Shown: positions 12,667-23,740 of the stretch, one piece after another
How positions within the stretch are numbered: position 1 is the first letter of the stretch
Layout: each line of letters opens with the position of its first letter
Assembly (NCBI GenBank): GCA_027579435.1
Contig: JANBPK010000748.1
Location: 248,001-312,000 of the forward strand
DNA from: Candolleomyces eurysporus
Taxonomy: Eukaryota > Basidiomycota > Agaricomycetes > Agaricales > Psathyrellaceae
Direction: 5' to 3'
Length of the DNA stretch: 64,000 nt
Notes under the pieces: model-generated
Database searches by the model: none
What the model was told of the DNA's origin: nothing
The model's input: the letters and a program-made list of their open reading frames with translations, nothing else
Translations under genes and position numbers: made by a program

Positions 12667-15281
12667 TCAGTTATATTCCGTCGTCGAGGACGTCAAGGCT
12701 GCAGGAGAATCAAGAAGTCGTCAGGAGTGGTGTTGCATCGTAAGCGCTCGAACTATGTTTGCAACCGTGCTTACCTCGTACATGTTTCTCCATTGCTTTT
12801 TGCAATCGTTTTCGAGTGTGAGAATAGCCAAGCTTTATCATCGCCCCGAGTACAGCCGGTCCTTTCTCTGTGCAGAGTCTTCCGATTTCTGGTGAAGGCG
12901 GGCCCAGATCCATGAACAGGCTCAACACGCTAAACCTGTGACGACATCATGATAATTTTGATTAGAAGACTGTTTGAAATATGCAAAAGGGACTAACCAT
13001 CGCACAAAAGGATCGTTCAACCTCGCACCAGGCCAGCGTTCAGAATCATTCAGCACCTCTAAAATCTTCGGGAGTCCCGAGTGGTCAGTAAGCATTGTGT
13101 GTATCAACCATCGAATTTTCTCCGAAGTGATATAGCAATGGTGACGCGACCGGCTCGGGTCAGCCAAAAAGCTGAGGAATTCTGGGAAGAAGGCATGGAA
13201 GTGGACGCCAAACTCGGGAGGGTCTAAGAACTCGTCTTGATTATCATTCGTCGTGCCCATCGAAGATCCCGCCGAACCCGCGACGGCCTGGGCAGGGTCT
13301 ACGAGTTTGAGTTTCTCCACAACGCCTTTCAGGGGGAGCACGTCGAGAGCTTTCCCTTCAAAAGAGAGGATAGGAATGTAGTCCGGAGGGGAGTCGGGGA
13401 TTTCGTATTTGAACATCGTCATCGATATTCCGGGGAGGGAGGTCGAAAAACAAGCGTCGAAGAAACGCTCCAATAGGTGACGTTTGGCGAGATGATCCAA
13501 TGACCAAACCATACTTCGGTCGTAGTCAGACCGGAAGTGTTCCATACACCGGTCGAGTATACGTGATTCCGTCGATTCAGCTTTGAACGCCTGGATCTGA
13601 CCCAGTCGGAACAGTCCATGCCCCCACGCCCAATCCGACAGTGACAGAAACCAGCTGTGCTGTTCCGGCACTTTCTTGATTTCTTGTGTGAACCAGTCGA
13701 AAAAGTTGAAGCTCAAGAGGCGCATGAGCAGGTCCTTGTTGAGTCGCGCTTCAGCGAGATGAGGGCGCCAAGCCAGTTTGGCATAGAGATAACGGTCTTT
13801 ATTACGATGGGTCAGCCTGGGGACAAGACGAGTAGGGAGCCACTGTACCTGACTTTCGATCCTGTGCATCAAGACAATCGATGCATTTGAAAAGAAGTTG
13901 CGCGTGTACCGATGGTGTATTGATGTAGAACCCTCCCGAACGCGAACGCGAACTTAGGAAGTCGTGGAATGATGGATGAAACAGAGGTTGGGGTTGCCGC
14001 AAATTCTCGACGTCGACCACCGAGTGGAGCCCGCGAAGTGCTTGGTAGCTCTCCCCGGGACTCCTCGTGGATAGCCCGTCCAGGAGACGCCAACGGTCAC
14101 TGTGCGCCGAGGCAGCATAGTCGAGGCACATCACTTCTCCGAGAACTTGTAGCATGATTTCGACGTTGGGGCATGCCTCCAGGATTCCGTTGTACAAGCT
14201 GTCCACAGCTGAGAATATTTTGGTGTCGCTAGAACGTTTGAAAGAGGCGAGGAGTTTGTTGAGTTGTTTCGGAGGAGGACTCCAATGATCGTCGATGAAC
14301 CGAATGGCTGTCTTAGCATATACGAATTGGCCTGATGCCTTTTGGACGAGGAGCCTAGGCACATGGATTGGGGGCCACGGCCGCTCAACCGCTCGCATGG
14401 CCTGGTCATTCCTAGGGTTGGACGCAATCCGTTCGAATTCTGCTACAAGGTAGCGCAACATGTCCTGATCAGATGACGGAGACCCGTGAAGAGAGAAGGG
14501 CTCGGTCATCCAGGATAGAGGTTCAGATTTGAACGCCTCCTTCAACCATGATTCTGCACGAGAGCAAAGCAAGATGGAGAAGGGGAGCGAATGCGACAGT
14601 AGGGAAATGAGAAGGTTGAGCACCAGCTCTTGTTCCTGCTCACGATCGGAACCCGCCGTCCCTACGCACTCATCCAACCCATCGACCACGATAAGCCATC
14701 GGGATGATGCGAGACTTCTGAGTTTCTTGCACGGTTCGATGACCAACTTCTCTAGTTGGGTCGGAAGGGCTTTGGTGAAGATGGTAGGGTATGATTTCAT
14801 TGCTTCATCGATGTTTGGCGCTAAGCCCTCGATTGCGATGGCCATTTCCGATGCAAGGGTTGCGACGAACTTGGACGAATCGCTCCGCTCGGTTGAAGAG
14901 CGCGAGAAAAAGAATGCAACCGCCAATACGCCTTCGACATGGTGTTGATTCGCTATCGTCTGGGCTACAGTGGTCTTCCCCACTCCGGTGGGCCCACGGA
15001 CCCACATCACCGGCATTTTCCCCTCTCGAAACCAAGCCGTGATAGCTCCAAGGACGTTTTCGCAAGTGCCCGGCAAGCACGTTTCCCCGGGATATCGTTC
15101 GCTGGAGTCGTGACTGGCACCCCGGCAAGCATATTCATGTAGCTTTTCAAGACCTTGTCGGAACAATCAATCGAGATTCAGACTTGCTGGATGCCAAGAA
15201 CCTACCGCTCAGTTCGTTTGATGAAGCAGAGATAGACAGATTTTTGATGAGGAAACGGTTGGCACCCTTGAAGAAGGACAT
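12667..15281 (-). CDS. NACHT-domain NLR protein, family B copy 2
   Basis: Predicted STAND NTPase of about 810 residues. The ATG at 15281 gives MSFFKGANRFLIKNLSIS; a short intron then leads to LHEYACRGASHDSSERYP. This start is chosen because the frame upstream has no other ATG and both sister copies begin with the same motif. The NACHT domain follows: Walker A GPTGVGKTTVAQT near 14995, FFFSRSSTERSDSSKFV, Walker B RWLIVVDGLDECVG near 14690, LLCSRAESWLKEAF, GQFVYAKTAIRFI, then LQVLGEVMCLDYA and LFHPSFHDFLSSRSRSGGF. After an intron at about 13805-13855 a long C-terminal alpha-helical region begins (LAWRPHLAEARLNKDLLMR), containing FFDACFSTSLPG and FFPEFLSFLADPSRS. The final exons encode LGYSHTRKRLQKAMEKH and reach a stop at about 12667. 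No WD40, TPR or ankyrin repeats are seen. Introns and exact 3' end are inferred. Confidence 0.8.
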
Positions 15282-15317
15282 CTGGCCATCTATCTCGCAC
15301 GCTGATGTAGGAGGGTT

Positions 15318-15389
15318 GAGGTCGGAAGAGAGGTCGGAAGAGAGGTCAAAAGAGAGGTCAAAAGAGAGGTCAGAAGAAAGGTCGAAGGA
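15318..15389. repeat. 12 bp tandem repeat, six units, just upstream of NLR copy 2
   Basis: Six imperfect copies of GAGGTCGGAAGA lie back to back. They sit 37 bases upstream of the NLR start codon, so on the sense strand the 5' leader would carry a pyrimidine-rich run. The frame through it is open but contains no ATG. Confidence 0.9.
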
Positions 15390-15399
15390 TTCTTAAGCG

Positions 15400-17030
15400 C
15401 CTGTTGCTGTTTGTCATCCCATAACATTCCCTCGCACCCCTACAGGAATTAAGACCTAAACGGATACGCTTTACTAGAGGGTCACGTTTCGTTTGTCATG
15501 TTAAATCCAGTGAATTCGTCCACTGCCACCACGAACAATTGAACTCCTTCCACTAGACAGATTACCTCAATATAAGAACCAAAAGGACCAAAAGGTCTAC
15601 ACGCTGTCGTTCTGAATGAACCGTCGCACTCTTTGTATAGTCATTTGGAGCAAACCTTAAAATCCTGACAGGTGCCGGCGGATTCTGTTCTCAAGGTCGT
15701 TCACTCCTCGAAATCCGGGCTGTGGGACCCATTATATCTATTCCGAAAAGCANACCCAAAAGTATAGACAATGAGTCGCACCGCGCACNATTTAGCNGAA
15801 CCTTAGATTTCAAGATNAGCCCACGTTCCATGGCTAGTCACATCTGGTCACTGCCAGTTGGAGTTTGAGGGGAATTCCNCCACNTTTGTGCCCTATGAAN
15901 TCTAGTTCTACAGNCATCCTGTATCTCCTGGGCTGTGAAGGGTGGTCATTTTCGAGGTCCTGGTATCTGGGGGTNCGAGANAGNGGTAAATTGTNGTGTA
16001 AGCCGAGTAAGATTNANTGGTGCTTTCGGCAATCATTGATCNAATGNCAAAGGNGCGGAGNGANCNNCCNAGCGCTAGCNAAGGGGCCACAGCTNCTGAG
16101 TCACTNCCGCCAGTGACTTGCGCTTCTATGTGCTTATGTACGGTTCTTTCTGGCCTTGAGTAGTTGAGCTACAGCTCCAGTGCAAACTCCACGTCTCAGA
16201 CGTGTCGTATTCAGGTTTCTCTGTGTATCTTATGGCTAAGCCAGTGTATTCGTCAAGTAAGCAGTCGACATTCCGCAACATCTTGAACGAGATAGTCCGG
16301 TCCCTATTGAATCCAGAACCTTGACNCTATAGAAGACCTGAAGACTGAACCGATGCTGGGCAATGGTGCGTTGGAGCGACTTGGATGTTTGTTTCGACTA
16401 ATTTGATTCCTGTAGTGGTCCAACGACGTCAGTACTGTATTAGCATGGGTTGTCATTCGCACCTAGTAGTAGTGGAGCAGGCTTGGAACGGAACAAGGTC
16501 CCGTGCTTTTCATTCGGCCTGTTTGTNAGTGGCAGTACCCGAATTTATCCATTATTTAACTCAAAATGCCCGACAGTTCAAAAGCTGTTTGAACTGTCGA
16601 NTNGGCTGGGCCAGTTCAACGAATGACCATAGGATGCTGANCCTAACCGTGNTTCAAAATGTGAAGTCAAGAAAGAGTTCGTGCATGATCACGATGTCGT
16701 CATANAANAGGCGCTCNCCACTNTCCAAACGGCTATTCGTTTGATTTAGAGCGACTCCGGGCCTCAAAAATGGAAAAGNGTGAGGAAANTTTTCAGAATC
16801 AAGAAGCATAGTATATACGGCACACTGAATGCGTGCTGGACTCTCTCCTCTGGAGCGAGATAATAATAATGGACGAATTGCGAAAGGACNANANGAAAAA
16901 GGAGGANCCCGTGAACAAAAAGCTGAAATCGGGTTCCAAATTTGAAACCAATGNGCCTGTCTTACAGGACGGTGGTGGTTCAGTNACACCCACCGGGTNC
17001 ACCGAGCTCGATTAAGAGAGCGNTCCAGCC
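15400..17030. other. Intergenic between NLR copies; N-rich
   Basis: No supportable gene. Many single Ns between about 15755 and 17030 break every open frame, and no NLR or transposase motif is readable. A perfect hairpin lies at 16571-16599. Confidence 0.45.
16571..16599. repeat. Perfect 12 bp inverted repeat with 5-base loop
   Basis: CGACAGTTCAAA is followed by AGCTG and then its exact reverse complement. The stem has 12 perfect pairs. It lies in the N-rich spacer between two NLR copies and is not tied to any gene I can see. Confidence 0.75.
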
Positions 17031-19693
17031 TCAGCCCTGTAACAGAACGAANCCATGAAAANCGAAAGTGAACGTTGATTTCAAATTGAATAACGTCCTC
17101 GATAGCACGTACCTCGGANAAATGAACCTCAATCGCTTTCTGTAACCGCTTTCGTGTATGGGAGTATCCAAGCTTGCTCATCAACGCAAGGATAGCCTGT
17201 CCTTCCGCCTCAAAAAGCTCTCCAATTTCCCGTTCTGGACGTGCAAGGTCCATAAACAAACAAAGAACCCTAAACCTGAANAAATCATNAANAAAAAAAA
17301 ATGAACAGCGATTCCTCGATTGTTGAAAGANGAATCAACGAACCATTGTGCGAACGGGTACCTCAGTTGAATGGGGTCCCAGTTTTCACAACCCCTCGAC
17401 GCTTCGAGGATCCCAGGGAATCCCGAGGGATGAACGAGCATCGTGCGTATCAGCAATCGGATCCTGTCCTGTGAAATATAGCAGTGATGAAGCGATCGAG
17501 CCGGATCCGCGAGGAACATGAGAAACAGNTGGGAAAACACATCAAAATGGGATCCAAACTCGGGCGAGAAGAGGGATTTCTCCAGCACATCATCCAGTTC
17601 CAAAGCAGATTTGGCACCGGGATCCGTAGCGGGGTCAGCACGAACGCTCGATTTGAGCCGCTCGTCGACGCCTTTCAAGGGAAGCATGGTTAAGGGNGTN
17701 CCCTCGAACGTGAGGATGGGAATNTAGTCNGNAGGCGAGCCACGAGTCTCATGCTTAAANGCGGAGACCGATACGCCAGGCAGGTCGGGTAAGAAACACG
17801 CATCAAAGAATCGCTTCAGGAAGCCACGCTCGGTAAACCTATCCAATGACCAAACCATGCTCCTATCATAGCCAGACCGGAAATGTTCTATGCACTCGTA
17901 GACTTTATGCCGGTGGGCCGATCCCTCCTCAACTTGCTGTATTTGACCCAGACGAAAAAAGTCCTCGTCCCCACGACCAGTCTGCAAGCGAAACGAATGT
18001 AGTGTAATTGTCTGGTACTTGCTGGATTTCCCATGTGAACCAACTAAAGAAATCGAAGCTCAAAACGCGATCCAGGAGGCTCTCATCAAGTCGAGCCCCC
18101 GCAAGATGAGGCTGTCTCCAAGCGCGTTTAGCGTAAGAGTACAATTCTTTATGGATATATGATGAGTATGGACGAAAATANGNTCGCCAATATGATNGAC
18201 ATACCTGAAGCGTAGTCGCGTCGTTCAAGATGATCCATACATCGATGAAGCAGGCGGGCGTGGACCGATGGTAGATCAATGAAAAANGCTCCAGCGCGTG
18301 AAGACGAGGTTAAGAAGTCCTGGAAGGATGTGTGGAAGAGGGGTTTCTTGATCTTCTTCGAGCAGTTTTCAACATCGACGAGCGAATGCAGGCCGCGCAG
18401 CGCTTGAAAACTTTCTCCAGCTGTCCTTTCAAAGAGGTTATCCAGGATCTCCCAACGGTCTTTGCAAACAGCAGCATAGTCAAAGCATATCACCTCGCCG
18501 AGAACTTGGAGCATAATTTCGGTGTTGGGACATGCCTCGAGGATGCCTGTATACAGAGCGTCGAGGGGTGAGAATATGCTCGCATCGCTCCCGGATCGCT
18601 TGAGAGAGGCGAGGAGCTTCGTGAGCTGTTTCTCGGGAGGGTTCCAGCGATCGTCGAGAAAGCGGATGGCAGTCTTCGCGTACACGAATTGGCCTGACGA
18701 TTTCTCGACGATGAGAAGGGGTACAGAGGCCGGCGGCCACGGTCGTTCAACAGAACGCATCGCTAATGCGTTCCTCGGACAGGACGCGATCCGGTTGAAT
18801 TCTGTCTCCAGGTAGCGCAGCATGTCCTCGTCTGCGTCAGTAGACGCGTACAATGGAAGGGTTTCGGTCATTCCGGATAAGGGATCGGAGTTGAATTCGT
18901 CTTTGAGCCATGACTCTGCACGGGCACAAAGCAGGACGAAGAAAGGAAGGGAGTGGGAAAGGAGGGAAATGAGGAGGTTGAGTACCAGTTCTTGTTCTTG
19001 TTCTCTATCAACACCCGCAGCACCAACGCACTCATCTAACCCATCGACAACGATAAGCCAACGAGAAGACGCGAGGCCTTCGAGCTGCATACAAGGCTCG
19101 ATAATCAATTTTTCCATTTGAATGGGTAAGGCCTTTGTGAAGATCGTCGGGTGCATCTTCATCGCTTGGTTGATGAAGGGCGTCAAGCCTGGTATGTTGA
19201 GAGCCAACTGGGATGCTAGGGTAGCGATAAACTTGTTAGACTCGCTCCGCTCTGCCGATGCTCGCGAGAAGAAGAACCCGGCACCCAATCGAAGTTTGCC
19301 ATGGTATTTGTTGCAAACAGTTTGTGCAACCGTGGTCTTGCCCATCCCGGTTGGGCCGTGCAAAAACATCATGGGTTTGGTCTCCGAACCTTCTTCAAAC
19401 CAGGATGTAATGCGTCGAAGCTGGTGATTGCGAGTGCCCGGTAAGCATACTTCGCCGGGATATCGTTCGTTGGAGTCATGGCTAGCACCCCAGGATGCGT
19501 ATTCATGTAGCTTTGAGATAGCTTATGGAGCCATTAGCGATATCTCACTTGTGGTCTCGGAGAACATACCATTTGACTCGGGGGACGTGACTACAAACGA
19601 CCCGACCACGAAGTTGTTTGCCCCATCAAAAAAGGACGTCCTGGCTGGACTTTCCAAGGTGGTCATATTGGCGAAGCCTCTGGAAGTGGGCAT
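17031..19693 (-). CDS. NACHT-domain NLR protein, family B copy 3
   Basis: A close relative of the NLR at 12.7-15.3 kb, with the same architecture and intron positions. The ATG at 19693 is the first in an open frame after a TGA and gives MPTSRGFANMTTLES, then SFFDGANNFVVGSFVV, the family N-terminal motif. An intron of about 55 bp leads to LHEYASWGASHDSNERYP. Walker A is GPTGMGKTTVAQT near 19345 and Walker B is RWLIVVDGLDECVG near 19055, followed by LLCARAESWLKDEF, GQFVYAKTAIRFLDD, LQVLGEVICFDYA and LFHTSFQDFLTSSSRAG. The C-terminal helical region has FFDACFLPDLPGVS and LGYSHTRKRLQKAIEVH. The stop at about 17031 depends on a last, very short exon and is uncertain. Single Ns in the 3' half hide several residues but no clear disabling change is seen. 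Likely a recent duplicate under divergence. Confidence 0.75.
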
Positions 19694-20330
19694 CTCAGAG
19701 AACGCAGACGAGATTGTAGAGAGGGTGGAGGTGGGGGAAAGAAAGATGGTCCGTATTCACTAGTTGAGCCTTTGAGTCACTGGTTTCGCCGCCACACTCT
19801 CCTTATAGCAGTGGACAAAGTCCGACTTCCTGACCATGATAGGTTACTTCAACGGTATTAAAGGTCTTGCACCGATAGGGTCGGGCAAGATCCGGAGAGG
19901 CTCTGCAATCTCCACCTCTAGCCATGTCTGGATATCGTCGGAATAGTGCTCACCTTTGTTCTCATGATAACGGTTATGTATGAGTAGCATAGCCTAACAA
20001 TTCAGCTCCCAGACCCGTCCGGCGGCGCTTGCCAGATGGAGCTTGACCTCCAGCGATTAGACTGATATTTACAGCCTTTGCTCCTCTTCCGAGCTGCAAA
20101 GGTGGCTGTTTCGCATCTAGTGACGTCGACGGATGGATGAAGAGTGGAAGAGAAACCTCGGAAAGCGCATCTACGGATTGCCGGTAATCAAAGGCGTGGG
20201 ACCAAACCGTATTTTCTCCGGAACGCGGTTCGCGACGACGAAGCACTCTCCGTCATCGTCAGCGCCAGCGAAGAGGGTCCCATCGTCGTGCAGGAGCCCA
20301 GACGTCCGCAGCCTCGACCAGCTCCTGAAA
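19694..20330. other. Divergent upstream region of NLR copy 3 and OXA1
   Basis: No gene supported. The NLR is read leftward and the OXA1 gene rightward, so both promoters should lie here. The long frame that runs into OXA1 from 20144 is read through without any need for it (see the OXA1 start). Confidence 0.5.
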
Positions 20331-21538
20331 ATGTCCTTTGCTTCTGTTCGCTTGCGTGCGGGCCTCCCAGGCCTAAGGCTCCAGCTCCGGTGCACACCTC
20401 AGAGGTAACGTATTTCTCCTTGTCTTCTGGTGGTCCTCAATGCTCACCATTTCAAAGAACTTTCCCTGTTCCTAGGTCATTCTCTACCCATCTGAATGGG
20501 TCTCTTTTGCGGCCGAGAGCCGTCTCTCCGGTGTACCAGCTGTCCCGGAGAACGTATGCCTCGAAAACGCCGCTGGAAGAAACCCTCTCAGCGGCGAGCA
20601 CAGTGCCAGAATCAGAGAAGCTACCTCTGATTGAAGCCACCTCCGACCCCCTGGCTTCAGTCCCCACCACCATTTCTGACACCCTCAACCAAGCCATTCC
20701 CCCGCTGGCCTACGGCGACCTCGCTCAGCTAGGCCTGAGCAGTTGGTCACCCATCGGGATAATAGACTGGTCCTTCGAGCTCATCCAAGTGACCACCCAA
20801 ATGCCCTGGTTCTGGACCATCGTTTCCGGAGCAGCATTCTGGCGTCTCGTCTGCGTCCCCTTCGCAATCAGCGCTATCCGCGGCGCAGCCCGAATCCGGA
20901 AATACCAACCACGCATCGTCAAGATTCAAGAGAAGATTACGGAAGCTCGAGGGACGAAGGACGTCGTCGCCATGCAGCGCGCTGCACTCGAGATGAAGCA
21001 AGTCTACGCCGAAGCCAAAGTCAACCCTGTCACCAGCATCGTCCTCCCCAACCTTGCCCAACTCCCCATCACCATCGGCTTCTTCTTCGCTCTCAAGCGG
21101 CTATGCCAACACCCCGTCGAGCAATTGAGGGATTCGGGTGTGAGCAGCTGGTTCTGGGCGAACGATTTGACGCTTATGGACCCGACGTACATCCTCCCCG
21201 TCGTCTTCACCGCTCTCGTCAACATCCAGATCAGCGTTGGAGGTCGGGACGCCGATACCGCCGGAAACCCTGCTACAGGCCATCTCCTCAACCTCTTCCG
21301 CGCCTTCTCCATCCTTGGAGGGTTCCTCATGTCCACATTCCCTGCCGGCCTTCTCGTCGGTCTGGTCACCACTTCCGGGTTGACGATCGGCCAGTCGCTA
21401 TTGCTGCGCAACACAGCTATCAGAAACGCACTCGGAATCCCTATTATTCCTAAGAGCGAGCACGGCAAGGTTCCTTCGTTTATGGATTCTATTAGGTTTG
21501 CGAGGGAGAAGTGGCTCGAGGCTGGAATTCCCAAGTAA
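20331..21538 (+). CDS. OXA1: Mitochondrial inner membrane insertase, OXA1/YidC family
   Basis: OXA1 inserts mitochondrially made and some imported proteins into the inner membrane. The ATG at 20331 gives MSFASVRLRAGLPGLRLQLR, an Arg-rich, acid-free presequence. A 53 bp intron (20405-20457) joins TFPVPRSFSTHLNGS in frame; the two exons code for 384 residues. The membrane core begins at WSPIGIIDWSFELI; after FWRLVCVPFAISAI come a matrix-side basic loop (IRKYQPRIVKIQEK) and further hydrophobic segments (SIVLPNLAQLPITIGFFF, YILPVVFTALVNIQ, FPAGLLVGLVTTSG). This order of about five segments is typical of OXA1. The stop is at 21536-21538. An in-frame reading that starts at 20144 and ignores the intron would destroy the presequence, so it is rejected. 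Confidence 0.9.
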
Positions 21539-22460
21539 AGGCATTTTTTGGATTGCTTTTGATAACAACAAAACCTCGCTGTTTGAGGGATACCTAGATC
21601 ATCCTAGACTACCTTCTGTACAATACTCACACTCTAATCGTCATGTACTCACCACTACCACCTCTCAACACGACGCTCGTTGCATTATGCGCTGGCTCGT
21701 ACTCAGTGGGCCGTCAGGCCCAGTAAGCTCAGTCGACAGGATCGATCAAAATTCGATCCACAGACGGAAGGGAGGATAAAATCTCTCTCTATTCATAGCT
21801 ATCGCCAATTCGAACGCAATTGCACGCTGAATAAATTACGGGTGAACGTCCAGATATTAACAAGCCCGCGTTACTCGAAGTAGAGTTCGACAACCTCGCC
21901 CTTGACCGCCAAACGACAAGGCCCCCAGACCCCTCCTCCGATCGAGACTGATCGTCAATACAAAAATAACAAACGTTGGCTGACCCTTTCCTTCGTCTCT
22001 GACTAACGGGCGTGGCTTGACCCTATTTCTGGCTCACCGTCAGCCCCTCTCTCTCTCGCCCATAAAAGCCGTTCCTCTTCCCTGCGATTTCCCCCATCCC
22101 TAGTTCTCTCTTGTCTTCTATACCATTCTACGCCTCCTACCCACTGCCTACCAGCGGGCCCGACGCGTCGACCCCCCCCTGTCCTGAGCGGCAGACGTCG
22201 ACGTTGTCGAGCATCTGTTCCGAGGGTGTGAGGTACGTATACCCTGCCCGCGCTCATCGTCCTCTGGTTTATGCTGATAGCGTCCTCGCCTTTTGGCAGC
22301 ACCCGTTGCAAGTGGTAGACGTCGACGCCGTCCAGCATCCTTGTCGTCTCTGTAGTCTGTCTGGGTTTGGGGTGGCAGGATTTGGCGGGGGGTCAGCATG
22401 ATATCAGCCGTCGTCGGGATATGGTGTCGGGATCCTCTCCGTTCTGTCCGTCGTCTATAC
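21539..22460. other. Intergenic; no gene seen
   Basis: No domain-bearing frame. Small overlapping open frames at 22003-22460 on both strands are arginine- or proline-rich and lack intron logic. The stretch leads into the composite repeat array. Confidence 0.45.
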
Positions 22461-22486
22461 ATTTACACTACACCTTCATGGTCGTC

Positions 22487-23430
22487 GCGGTAGTAGTAGT
22501 CGTAGTAGCCGTAGCAGTTGTAGTAGCCGTAGAGTAGACCCATTCCCCCGAGGTGGGTGGGAAGCCGCCTCGTGCGCTTCCCTCCTCGTGCTCCCTTGTC
22601 GTGGGCCTCGGGCTTGAGGCTGTCGTCCACAATGCTGGCGACGCCGACCAAGAGCACGTTAAACCGAGTCGGGTGTAGGGGGNCGGCGCCTGCGCAAACT
22701 GACATGTCTATCCCGCCTGTGGGGAAGATATAGTCAAGCTTCCGGCCGTTTACCAGTGACCACCCGACTCTTAAAAGGTCGAAGCTATATAGCCGACCCG
22801 AGTTGAGTGTGAGGAGACGGTGCATGCGCAAACTGACATGTCTATCCCGCCTGTGGGGGTAGATATAGCCAAGCTTCCTGCCGTTCAATCCGATGACCAC
22901 CAACTCNTTCCTCGAGGTGGGTGGGAAGTTGCCTAGCGCGCTTCCTTCCTCGTGCTCCCTTGTCGTGGGCCTCGGGCTTGTAGGTAGTCGTCCGGCAATC
23001 GCTGGTGACACCGACCAAGAGCACGTTAAACACTGTGATAGTACCAGTAATCCTGAGTACTGAGTCGGGTGTAGGGGGCGNCGCCTGCGCAAACTGACAT
23101 GTCTATCCCGCCTGTGGGGGTAGATATAGTCAAGCTTCCGGCCGTTTCTCGGTGACCACCCNTCTCCCTAAGGGGTCGAAGCCATAGAGCCGACCCGAGT
23201 TGAGTGTGAGGAGACGGCGCATGCGCAAACTGACATGTCTATCCCGCCTGTGGGGGTAGATATAGCCAAGCTTCCTGCCGTTTAATCCGATGACCACCAA
23301 CTCTTTCTCGAGGTGGGTAGGAGGCGCACTGTGCGCCTCCTTCCTCGTGCTCCCTTGTCGTGGGCCTCGGGCTTGTAGGCAGTTGTCTGGCTAGCGATAG
23401 CTGGTACTGCCGACCAAGAGCACGTTAAAT
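22487..23430. repeat. Composite repeat array: two alternating repeat types plus a GTA-rich tract
   Basis: Unit A contains GCGCAAACTGACATGTCTAT and continues through CCCGCCTGTGGGG to CAAGCTTCC; it starts at about 22692, 22826, 23087 and 23223. Unit B ends in GACCAAGAGCACGTTAAA at 22646-22663, 23013-23030 and 23412-23429, and includes CTCCCTTGTCGTGGGCCTCG. Together they form a higher-order pattern A-A-B with a period of roughly 370-400 bp. An imperfect GTAGTAGCC-type trinucleotide tract sits at about 22487-22536. A 209-codon open frame on the minus strand runs through it, but it simply repeats the unit translations and lacks a start context, so I do not call a gene. Confidence 0.85.
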
Positions 23431-23740
23431 CGTAGGATACAAACATGTAGTAGGATGGTTTGAATAGAAGGAGATGGTCGTGCAGGTTGATGGAACAAAG
23501 GAGGGGTGGCCGGGCAAGCGCTTGGAGTTGATCCGGGTTCGTGGTTTGCTCCCAGGGCTGTCATGCGGTTCGGACCGGCCGACCTTGCAAGTTCCTTCAC
23601 TGGTGCATAGTACCAGACTGCCAAGGGATTGCCTCATCTCCGTAGTGGCGGCGGCGTCGTCGTCTCATATATCGTCGACATCCTGAATGCCAATGCTGGC
23701 GAGCTCTTAGCTCTATCGCCATTGTTCTCCTTGCTACGAA

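Noticed and set aside
19974..20246. A minus-strand frame ending GLGAELLGYATHT upstream of OXA1
   Set aside because: Its first codon is GTG rather than ATG, it overlaps the OXA1 leader and no domain is visible.
20144..20330. A longer OXA1 reading starting at 20144 without an intron
   Set aside because: It would place an unrelated polar stretch before the protein and read through the 53 bp intron. The spliced form from 20331 gives a proper mitochondrial presequence.
22463..23092. A 209-codon minus-strand frame across the repeat array
   Set aside because: It is only the translation of the repeat units and includes Tyr runs from the GTA-rich tract; no start context or homologous gene is apparent.
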